Assembly: GCA_900762815.1 (NCBI GenBank)
Contig: CAAFHX010000020.1
Coordinates: 1-22,706, forward strand
Direction of reading: 5' to 3'
Length of the DNA: 22,706 nucleotides
Source of the DNA: Candidatus Avelusimicrobium facis
GTDB taxonomy: Bacteria; Elusimicrobiota; Elusimicrobia; Elusimicrobiales; Elusimicrobiaceae
Below the pieces are notes generated by a model. The model saw nothing but the letters and a program-made list of their open reading frames with translations. It was not told where the DNA came from and made no database searches. This document shows positions 13,575 through 20,619 of the stretch, in pieces. Each line of letters opens with the position of its first letter. Position 1 is the stretch's first letter. The position numbers were made by a program, and so were the translations under genes.

Positions 13575-15764
13575 ATGACCCCATTTAAAACGATTTTTCA
13601 AAAGACGGTTTCTCTTTTTACGCTCTTGTTGCTGGCGGGGTTGCCGCTGGCGGCCCAGCCCCTGCGTTTGCCGACGGAGACACGCGCCCTGTCGGTGCAG
13701 GATATTTTAGTGCAGTTCTTTCGCCAAAAGCAAGCCGCCGCCGCGCAAAACAGCACCACCTACCGCCAGCGCTACAGCGTTTTGGCCTTTACCGTGTATC
13801 CGCGCGTGTTTTACGAAGATAAAATTCAAGGCTTGCCGCCGTTTGACAAAGCGGGCGTATTTTTCGCCACCGCGTTGGACAGCACATACCAAGATTTACG
13901 CGCCGCTAAGCCGGTCGATACCTTGCGCCTGGCACAGCACATGGTGGAACAGGTGCTGCGTTCCCCCCGTCGGGCCGTGCAGCTAAAGAGCGTACCCGTG
14001 CCGCAGGTGGGCGATGTGTGGTACCAAGCGTTTTATTTATCCTCTTTTTACGCGCAGTTGGGCGATTACGCCGCGCGCGTCCACCAAGAAAACGCCGCCT
14101 ACCGCCAATACCAAAAGTACCTCAAGGCCGGCGACCATTTTATGGCGCAAGACTATGCCAAGCGGGATTTTTCCTTAGCCCAAAAGGCCTATGACCCGGC
14201 GGTGTTCGTCAAACGCCAAAAGGAAATTGAAGCATTCATCACCCGGTATGAGCAGCTCTCCACCAACGTGGTGCGCTCTAGCCTGATGCCCTTGCAGGCG
14301 CAAAAAATTCCCGGGGCCGATTTGAAAAAATATGTGCAGCGCCATTTGGCGCCGCAGACCGCTTTTGGGGCGGATTTGCAGGCCGCTTTGCTTAAAGACC
14401 TGCCCACCGCGCAAGACTTTTACCAAGAGGCGCGGCGTTTGGAGCCGTCCTTGTCGGCGCGGCTGGTTTCCTTGGCTAAAATGGTCAGCCCCACACGCTC
14501 TGCCACCAAGCAAGATTTAATGAATTCCCTGCGGATGTTTGATTATATTTCCGTGGGTTTGCTGGCGGAACGCCTGATGGAATACGACCGGGTGCCCTCG
14601 CACGAGGAACTGCTGGAGGAATTGGCCGCCGCCTTAGCCGGCAATGCGCTCAACGAACGTATCGCCCAAGTGGCCAATGACTTGTTTGAATTTGAAAAAC
14701 CGTTTTATTACGCAGAGCACTCTTTTGGCGGGGCCGAGCAGGCCATTGCCCAAAGCTGGCACAACATAGCCACCCACCCGATGTACACCTCCAGCCGCGT
14801 GGCCGAAATTGCCGGAACGGATTTGCTCTATTCCGGCCGCTGGACGGGGCAGACCGGCCAATTACACCAAACTATGACGAACCGCCAATCCGCCCAAAAT
14901 GCCCGGTTTTATCAAAAATCCCTGCCTTTGGTGATAGATTTTGCTGCCGGGGATGCGATGTTTGCCTTGGCTACGCCGCTGGTTAAAGGGGCCAAGCTGC
15001 TCAGCAAGGTCCAGGCCGACGACGTCGCCCGCGCTTTAAGCGGTACGGCCAAAACGGCGCAAGGCTCTGCCAAAGCCGCCACCGTGGCGCAAAAGGCGGC
15101 TGCTCAGGCCGACGACGTACTGCGCCGGGCGGCCAGCGCCCAGCGGGTGGCCGGGGAGGGATTTGAAAACGCGGTGTGGAAACTCAAAGACGCTTCCGGG
15201 CAAACGATTGGTTTTTACAAAGTGGGCACGCAGGCGGAAATCCAGCGCACCAAATGGTTAGACCAACTGGTGCAAAAAATGAAAGGCAAATTTGATTTGC
15301 TGGACGTGGATTATCCGCGCGTGATTGCTGAGGGTTCCGAGGGTCTGTCTGAGACGATTCAAGGCCAGGTCCGTGCCACCCTCAACGACGATATGTTCCA
15401 GTATTACGTGCGCGAGTTTCGGACCCGCGTCCAAGACCCGTTTACGCTTTCCCCGGTGGACCCGACGGGTTTGAACTTTATGGAAAGCGGCATCCGCCCC
15501 AACCCAGAGGCCATTGCGCGGGACTTAAACGGCATCCCCATGAGCAAGGCCGAATGGGGCCAGGTCAAAGGGCTGTTTGAAGAGCTCAACAAAGAAGGCT
15601 TTCAACATGGCGACTTGCTGCACAATCTCTACCTCAAACGCCAGCCCAACGGAAAACTGAAATTGACCATGTTGGATTTTGAACTTAGCGGCAACGGATC
15701 GCGCGATATGGCGCTGCTCAACAAATGGGAAGAAGTACTCAGCCACTGGGGCGGCATAGAATAA
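13575..15764 (+). CDS. Exported protein with C-terminal kinase/APH-like domain
   Basis: Large protein of 729 residues that I do not recognise as a whole. It has a signal peptide (1-27, ending LPLAAQ), a long helical region (about 35-445) without known motifs, a hydrophobic stretch (about 450-475) and an Ala/Lys-rich linker (about 480-525). The C-terminal domain looks like a protein-kinase/aminoglycoside-phosphotransferase fold: FENAVWKLKDASGQTIGFYKVG (from 528) resembles a nucleotide loop and a beta3 strand with Lys549, a helix starting at Glu555 follows, then the catalytic-loop-like HGDLLHN (678-684, Asp680, Asn684) and LDFE (700-703, Asp701 as the metal Asp). The loop is one residue shorter than canonical HGDLxxxN. 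A kinase fold behind a signal peptide is unusual. The layout (long N-terminus, hydrophobic segment, Ala-rich linker, enzymatic C-terminus) also resembles secreted toxins or effectors. A terminator follows. Confidence 0.6.
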   Translation: MTPFKTIFQKTVSLFTLLLLAGLPLAAQPLRLPTETRALSVQDILVQFFRQKQAAAAQNSTTYRQRYSVLAFTVYPRVFYEDKIQGLPPFDKAGVFFATALDSTYQDLRAAKPVDTLRLAQHMVEQVLRSPRRAVQLKSVPVPQVGDVWYQAFYLSSFYAQLGDYAARVHQENAAYRQYQKYLKAGDHFMAQDYAKRDFSLAQKAYDPAVFVKRQKEIEAFITRYEQLSTNVVRSSLMPLQAQKIPGADLKKYVQRHLAPQTAFGADLQAALLKDLPTAQDFYQEARRLEPSLSARLVSLAKMVSPTRSATKQDLMNSLRMFDYISVGLLAERLMEYDRVPSHEELLEELAAALAGNALNERIAQVANDLFEFEKPFYYAEHSFGGAEQAIAQSWHNIATHPMYTSSRVAEIAGTDLLYSGRWTGQTGQLHQTMTNRQSAQNARFYQKSLPLVIDFAAGDAMFALATPLVKGAKLLSKVQADDVARALSGTAKTAQGSAKAATVAQKAAAQADDVLRRAASAQRVAGEGFENAVWKLKDASGQTIGFYKVGTQAEIQRTKWLDQLVQKMKGKFDLLDVDYPRVIAEGSEGLSETIQGQVRATLNDDMFQYYVREFRTRVQDPFTLSPVDPTGLNFMESGIRPNPEAIARDLNGIPMSKAEWGQVKGLFEELNKEGFQHGDLLHNLYLKRQPNGKLKLTMLDFELSGNGSRDMALLNKWEEVLSHWGGIE

Positions 15765-15783
15765 GCGCTTGCCTTCATTTTTT

Positions 15784-15808
15784 GGTGCGGGTGTCCCCCG
15801 CGCCTTTT
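15784..15808 (+). terminator. Intrinsic terminator after the kinase-like gene
   Basis: GGTGCGGG (15784-15791), loop TGTCC, CCCGCGCC (15797-15804) with one T-G wobble, followed by TTTT (15805-15808). Short T-run, so moderate strength. Confidence 0.6.
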
Positions 15809-15828
15809 CTATGCCCTACGCGGGCGCA

Positions 15829-15860
15829 CCCGTACACGCCCGTACGGAAAATGCTACAAT
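15829..15860 (+). promoter_or_regulatory. Promoter with paired CCCGTAC repeats for the nuclease-LtaS-FGGY operon
   Basis: Extended -10 TGC-TACAAT (15852-15860). Just upstream, CCCGTAC occurs at 15829-15835 and again at 15839-15845, exactly 10 bp apart (one helical turn), covering the -35 position where no TTGACA-like element is seen. This arrangement fits an activator or repressor binding as a tandem. The gene's AGAGGGG ribosome site is at 15878-15884. Confidence 0.45.
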
Positions 15861-15888
15861 AAATCCAACTACTGTGTAGAGGGGTTGT

Positions 15889-17145
15889 ATGGCTAAAAAT
15901 CTTTCCTTTTCTTATTCCAAAATGGGCATGTACAAAGAATGCCCCCAAAAGTACAAATTCCGCTATGTGCATATGCTGCCCGAGCAGCCCAAATATTACT
16001 TTGCTTTCGGCTCGGCTCTGCACGAGGTCATGGAATATATTTATAATCCCAAAAACCAAGTTTTTCCGACGGTGGAGCAAGCCTTGGCCTTTTTTAAAAC
16101 GCATTGGGACAGCACCTCTTTTGACCAAAAGGGCTACGCCTCTATGGAAAAAGAGGCCGCCGGCTTTGAGGAGGGGCAACGCATTCTGCGCGCTTATTAC
16201 GGCAAGCACGCCAACACCTTTACCCATCCCCTGTCGGTGGAGATGAAGAGCACCTTGGAAACCGACGGCTTGAGCCTGATCAGCATTTTGGACCGCATTG
16301 ATTACTTGGGCGAGGGCCGGGTAAAAATTTTGGATTATAAGACGGGCAAGACCGTCCAGCGGGAGCCGGACCAGCTGCTGATGTACCAAAAAGTGGCCGA
16401 AAATTCCCCTCTCATCCGCCAGTTAGTACAAGCGGCGGACCCGGACGTAAAAGAAATCCGGGTGGAGAAATTGAGTTTCTATCATTTGCCGTCGTTGACT
16501 GAGCTGAGTTTTGAGCGCGGCAGCGACAAAGAAATGTATGAATTTTGGCAAAAGGTCCTGGGAGTGGCGGGCGAAATCCGCTCCGGCAAGTTTGACCCCA
16601 CCCCCGAGGAAAACAAATGCCGCTGGTGTGATTACCGCAATATTTGCCCCGTCTTTACGGGCAAGGAATACGACGGCCCCAGCGGCTGGGGAGCCAAAAT
16701 CCCGAATGTGCCGCCCCCGACGAAAAACCCCTTTGCTACGCCGTCTGCTGCTCCGGCTCCGGCCCCTGCCGCCGTACCCGCTGCCAAAACAGACGGGGAA
16801 ATTTTAAGCGAAAAAATAGACCGCTTGGGCGCGCTACAGGCCGAGGAGCAACGCCTGCGCGGGGAAATCATCGCACTGATGAACAAACACGGGTACCAAC
16901 GCCATTTCGGTGCGCATTACCGGGCGGAACTAAGCACCCAAAATAAGTTGGTTTTTGCCGATAAAGACAAAACGGTGGCGCTGCTGCGCAAGCTGGGCTT
17001 GTTGCCCCGCACGCTGGTGCCCACGCAAAGCACGGTGGCCGCGCTGCTGGCCGACCCGTCCGTGCCCGAGGACGCCAAAGCGCAGCTGCGCGCCCTGGCC
17101 ACCTCTGCGCCCCACAGCGGGCTGGAACTCTCCCAGGCGGAGTAA
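15889..17145 (+). CDS. RecB/AddB-type PD-(D/E)XK nuclease with Fe-S cysteines
   Basis: Nuclease-family protein of 418 residues. The N-terminal 260 residues show the RecB/Cas4/AddB-type layout: SYSKMGMYKECPQKYKFRY with Cys18, FGSALHEVME with His45, ISILDRIDYL (Asp135/Asp138), the catalytic DYKTGK (Asp149-x-Lys151) with QLLMYQ after it, then CRWCDYRNIC (Cys244, 247, 253). Four Cys in this spacing usually hold a 4Fe-4S cluster. After a Pro/Ala linker (about 275-300) comes a second domain of about 115 residues with a coiled-coil start and a basic, helical remainder of unknown function. It is the first gene of an operon; the next ATG is 2 bases after its stop. Role in DNA repair or end processing is likely; no helicase partner or CRISPR locus is nearby. 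Confidence 0.85.
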   Translation: MAKNLSFSYSKMGMYKECPQKYKFRYVHMLPEQPKYYFAFGSALHEVMEYIYNPKNQVFPTVEQALAFFKTHWDSTSFDQKGYASMEKEAAGFEEGQRILRAYYGKHANTFTHPLSVEMKSTLETDGLSLISILDRIDYLGEGRVKILDYKTGKTVQREPDQLLMYQKVAENSPLIRQLVQAADPDVKEIRVEKLSFYHLPSLTELSFERGSDKEMYEFWQKVLGVAGEIRSGKFDPTPEENKCRWCDYRNICPVFTGKEYDGPSGWGAKIPNVPPPTKNPFATPSAAPAPAPAAVPAAKTDGEILSEKIDRLGALQAEEQRLRGEIIALMNKHGYQRHFGAHYRAELSTQNKLVFADKDKTVALLRKLGLLPRTLVPTQSTVAALLADPSVPEDAKAQLRALATSAPHSGLELSQAE

Positions 17146-17147
17146 CT

Positions 17148-19073
17148 ATGTGGATTAAAAAACCCAAAAGAAGTGATTTTCGTGCCAAGCTTTCCGTGGG
17201 CATTGTCTTGTTTGCCTTGCTGTTGTTTACGGCCTTCCGTTTGGCCTTGTTTGTGTTCCACCACGCCACCTTTGCCTCTTTGAGCGCAGGCGAGGTGTGT
17301 AGTGCGTTTTTGAACGGGCTGCGTTTTGACTTGGCGGTAATTGCGCTGTTTTTGGGGCCGGTCATTTTATTGTTTAACCTGCCTGTCAATTCGGTGCGGT
17401 ATGTCAAGTCTTGCGTGCTGTTTTTGGCGTTTGAGCTGATGGTGATGGCTGGTTTTTTGGTGGCGGATTTGATTTATTTCCCCTATGTCAAACGGCACAT
17501 TGCCGAGGAAATTTTGCAAATCTCCGCCGATTGGGGCTTTGTGCTTTCGTATATGTTTACCAAGGCGCTGTTGCCTGTGTTGCTGCTGTTTGCGCTGCTG
17601 TTTATCGCGGCGGTTTTTGTGCATAAAATTTTTAAATACCGCTATATTTTTGACCCGTATTACGCCAAGGGCGAGCTGGTGAAGCTGGTGTTGTGTATTT
17701 TGTTTATCCTGTTGGGTATTCGCGGACACTTGGGGCTGGGCAAGCCTATCGGTATTGCCGATGTATACCAATACGCCGCTTCCCCGTCGGCGGCAGCCCT
17801 GACGCTCAATGGCGTGTTTACCGCTTACCAGGTGGGGCGCAAGGGGTCTGTGGATATCCGCAACGATTACCCGCCCCGGGAGGCGATTGCCCACACGCAA
17901 AAGCTGCTTCTTTCGGATACGGAAGTGGTGCCGGATGAAAAATACCCCCTCATGCGCCAACCGCTCAAGGCGCGCGCGGCCAAGCCGCTGAATATTTTTA
18001 TTGTACTGCTGGAGGGGTGGCACCCGTATTATGTGGACGGGTTGTCGGACAATCATTTTGGCGTGACCCCGGTATTTGACCAAATCATCAAAGACGGCGT
18101 AAACTTTACCAATGCCTATGCCGTGGGGTTGCGCAGTATGTTTGGCTTTGCCGGGGTGCTGGCCTCGGTGCCGTTGGTGCCGGGATTGCCGATGTTTGGC
18201 TACGGGCTGGAGTTGACCAGTTTCTTCCGCCTGCCCGGGGCGTTGGCCGACGCAGGCTATTGCACCTTTTTTGCCCAAACTTCCCACCGCGACAGCTACC
18301 GCCTCTGCGCCTTGGCCTCTTATTTGGGGGCGCAGGGCAGCTACGGCTTTGAGGATATGAAGCAGCTCTTGCCTTACAAAGACAAAGCGCCCTTTGGCTA
18401 TGACTATGACGGCTTGATGTTCAGCGCCGACCAAGTGCAAAAATGCCAGGGTAAACCGTTTATGGGCATGCTCTTTACGGGCATTACGCACGCGCCGTTT
18501 GCCCGCACTTTGGACCGGTTTGAAAAATACAAGGGCAACACCTGGGACGACGGCTTTAAAAATACGCTCTATTATGCCGATTGGTCCATCGGCCAGTTGC
18601 TGGAGCGCGCCAAAGAAGAGGGGTGGTTTGACAACACCGTTTTTGTCTTTGTGGCCGACCATACCTCCGGCGGGCCGGATTCGGATTCGTTGTATAATAA
18701 ATTCCGCATCCCGCTGGTGCTCTACGCGCCCAAACTGCTCAAACCGCGCCAAATAGATTATGTGGTTTCCCAATTGGATATCGTGCCGACGCTGTACAAT
18801 TTGGTGGGGCTGAATGTGCCCTATAGCGCTTTGGGCCGGGATATGTTGGACGCGTCGCGCCCGCAAGAGCGCGCGGCATTGGTGTCTGAGGGGGTGAACA
18901 TCGGGCTGATTACCCAAGACGGCGCTTTGCGCCACACCCGCCAGGCGATTTTGTCCGTAGAGAAACGCACGGAAAAATTTGATGAGAAAAAGGCCGAGGA
19001 TACCTTGCTGTCTTTAGACAAAACGGCCTATGTGCTGCTTAAAAACAACACGTGGTACAAAGATGAACAATAA
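17148..19073 (+). CDS. LtaS/OpgB-like phosphoglycerol transferase family membrane protein
   Basis: Inner-membrane protein of 641 residues with five membrane segments (about 15-37, 58-77, 83-108, 130-155, 178-194) followed by a periplasmic sulfatase-fold domain from about 280. Metal-site motifs are FIVLLEGW (Glu289) and VADHTSGG (Asp504-His505). The nucleophile position, Thr in LtaS and OpgB (TGTRTVRG in OpgB), is Ser330 here in VGLRSMFG. In the family these enzymes move phosphoglycerol from phosphatidylglycerol to lipoteichoic acid or to periplasmic glucans; in a Gram-negative the OpgB-like role is the closer analogy. Substrate unproven. The gene starts 2 bases after the nuclease stop with GGAG at the junction, and its last 11 bases overlap the FGGY kinase gene, so all three genes are translationally coupled. 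Confidence 0.82.
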   Translation: MWIKKPKRSDFRAKLSVGIVLFALLLFTAFRLALFVFHHATFASLSAGEVCSAFLNGLRFDLAVIALFLGPVILLFNLPVNSVRYVKSCVLFLAFELMVMAGFLVADLIYFPYVKRHIAEEILQISADWGFVLSYMFTKALLPVLLLFALLFIAAVFVHKIFKYRYIFDPYYAKGELVKLVLCILFILLGIRGHLGLGKPIGIADVYQYAASPSAAALTLNGVFTAYQVGRKGSVDIRNDYPPREAIAHTQKLLLSDTEVVPDEKYPLMRQPLKARAAKPLNIFIVLLEGWHPYYVDGLSDNHFGVTPVFDQIIKDGVNFTNAYAVGLRSMFGFAGVLASVPLVPGLPMFGYGLELTSFFRLPGALADAGYCTFFAQTSHRDSYRLCALASYLGAQGSYGFEDMKQLLPYKDKAPFGYDYDGLMFSADQVQKCQGKPFMGMLFTGITHAPFARTLDRFEKYKGNTWDDGFKNTLYYADWSIGQLLERAKEEGWFDNTVFVFVADHTSGGPDSDSLYNKFRIPLVLYAPKLLKPRQIDYVVSQLDIVPTLYNLVGLNVPYSALGRDMLDASRPQERAALVSEGVNIGLITQDGALRHTRQAILSVEKRTEKFDEKKAEDTLLSLDKTAYVLLKNNTWYKDEQ

Positions 19074-20514
19074 AATTTTTATCGCGTTGGATCAAGGCAG
19101 TTCTTCTTCGCGCGCGCTGGCCTTTGACGCGCAGGGCCGTTTGGTGGCCCGGGCCGTGCGCGGCGTGGATACCCGCCGTCCGGCGGAGGGCTTGGCCGAG
19201 TTTGATGCTTGGGCCTTGCTCGCCGGACAGCTGGAGGCCTTGTTTGAGGTGCTCAAGCAGTTGCCTCCCGGTGCGGGGGCAGCCGCCCTGGCGGTGGCCA
19301 GCCAGCGCTCCACGGTGGTTTTTTGGGACAAACAGACCGGCCGGCCGTTGGCCCCGGCTTTGAGCTGGCAGGACGGGCGCGCCACCCAAGAGGCGGAGCA
19401 GGTCCCGCTGAGCCAAGAAGAGGTGCACCGCTGGACCGGGCTGTACAAAACCCCCTTTTACAGTGCGCCCAAAATTACCTGGACCCTAAAAAATCACCCG
19501 CAGGCGGCCCAAGCGGCCCAAGCAGGCCGTTTGTGCGTAGGCCCGGTGGCAAGCTATTTGATTTGGCATTTAACGCAGGGGCGCACCTTTGCCTGCGACC
19601 CGACCCAGGCCCAGCGGACGCTCCTGCTGGATTTGTCCACCCGGGCTTGGCATGAACCGCTGCTTTCTGCCTTTGGTGTGCAACGCAGCTGGCTGCCGGA
19701 AATCAAACATACCGTGGATGATTACGGGGTATTTGAACATGAGGGCTGGCGCATTCCTATCCGCGTGTGCATAGGGGACCAACAGGCCGCGCTGCAGGCT
19801 TTGCGCATGGGGCCGGGCGGGGCATGTATTAATTACGGCACCGGGGCCTTTTTTATGTGTCATACGGGCACGGAGTGCCAAATTTTGCCCGGGCTGTTGA
19901 CCTCGCCGGGGGTGGACCGCGCCCAAGGGGCGGAATACCTTTTGGAGGGGCCCGTCAACGCGTGCGGCACGGTGTTTACGTGGCTGAATGCCTTGGGGAT
20001 TTCCTTTGCCACGGAAGAAGTGGACGCCTTGTGTGCTGCGTCCAAACACCCGGTGCAGCTGCTGCCTGCCTTGGGCGGGCTGGGGGCGCCGTATTGGGAT
20101 TTTACCGTGAGCCCGGTGTGGGCCGGCCTGTCCCCCGCCACCCAAAAGGCCGACCTGGTACGCGGGGCGGTGGACGGCATTGCGCTGCTGTTGGCCGATA
20201 TTGTTTTTTATGCGGAGCGCTACGGCGTAAAAAGCCGGGAAATCAAAGTGGCCGGGGGCCTGAGCAAGAGCCGGGCACTGTTGCAAACACAGGCGGACAT
20301 TTTGCAAACGCAGCTGTTGCCGTGCGCTGAAGCGGAAAGTACCGCCGCCGGAGCGGCGCTGCTGGCCGCGCAAGAAAGCGGCCTGGACACGCAGAGGTGG
20401 CAGACGGTGCATTTGCTGCCGGCGGTGCAGCCGCAGTTGGAGCCCTTTGCCGCAGAGGAGCGCTACCAACAGTGGCACCGCTTTTTAGCTTGGTGCAAGC
20501 AGCGCCCGGCATAG
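19063..20514 (+). CDS. FGGY-family carbohydrate kinase, GlpK-like
   Basis: Kinase of 483 residues with the two-domain FGGY fold. ALDQGSSSSRA (8-18) is the phosphate-1 motif, SWQDGRA (101-107), GDQQAAL (238-244, catalytic-base Asp239), NYGTGAFF (257-264), GGLGAPYWD as in glycerol kinases, and VAGGLSKSRALLQ near the C-terminus for adenosine binding. Compared with E. coli GlpK, two glycerol contacts differ: Arg83-Glu84 is Arg82-Ser83, and Tyr135 aligns with Phe132. Asp245 and Phe270 are kept (Asp239, Phe263). A three-carbon or related polyol substrate is plausible but glycerol is uncertain. The ATG at 19063 matches the family N-terminus; an in-frame ATG at 19030 would add 11 unrelated residues. 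It overlaps the upstream transferase gene by 11 bases. A strong terminator follows. Confidence 0.87.
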   Translation: MNNKIFIALDQGSSSSRALAFDAQGRLVARAVRGVDTRRPAEGLAEFDAWALLAGQLEALFEVLKQLPPGAGAAALAVASQRSTVVFWDKQTGRPLAPALSWQDGRATQEAEQVPLSQEEVHRWTGLYKTPFYSAPKITWTLKNHPQAAQAAQAGRLCVGPVASYLIWHLTQGRTFACDPTQAQRTLLLDLSTRAWHEPLLSAFGVQRSWLPEIKHTVDDYGVFEHEGWRIPIRVCIGDQQAALQALRMGPGGACINYGTGAFFMCHTGTECQILPGLLTSPGVDRAQGAEYLLEGPVNACGTVFTWLNALGISFATEEVDALCAASKHPVQLLPALGGLGAPYWDFTVSPVWAGLSPATQKADLVRGAVDGIALLLADIVFYAERYGVKSREIKVAGGLSKSRALLQTQADILQTQLLPCAEAESTAAGAALLAAQESGLDTQRWQTVHLLPAVQPQLEPFAAEERYQQWHRFLAWCKQRPA

Positions 20515-20541
20515 GCGGCAGCGCTCACTTCTTTACAAAAG

Positions 20542-20569
20542 AAAACCCCGGGGAAACACCCGGGGTTTT
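20542..20569. terminator. Bidirectional terminator between FGGY kinase and ankyrin gene
   Basis: Perfect 11-bp stem AAAACCCCGGG (20542-20552) / CCCGGGGTTTT (20559-20569) with a 6-base loop. A-run and T-run flanks suit both convergent transcripts. Confidence 0.85.
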
Positions 20570-20619
20570 GTGCGTCTAAAACGGCTTAGCGAACAAGTTT
20601 TTTGCCTTTTGCGGGCGGC

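Noticed and set aside
15889..16680. Cas4 of a CRISPR system
   Set aside because: The nuclease motifs and Fe-S cysteines are shared with AddB/RecB-type proteins, and no cas genes or repeats occur in the window.
17367..18935. 522-codon open frame on the minus strand within the LtaS-like gene
   Set aside because: It is antisense to a clear sulfatase-fold gene; the translation is His/Gln/Arg-rich low complexity, typical of a GC-biased shadow frame.
19570..20478. 302-codon minus-strand ORF inside the FGGY kinase gene
   Set aside because: Composition is of shadow type, with no start signal or domain; the plus-strand gene explains the region.
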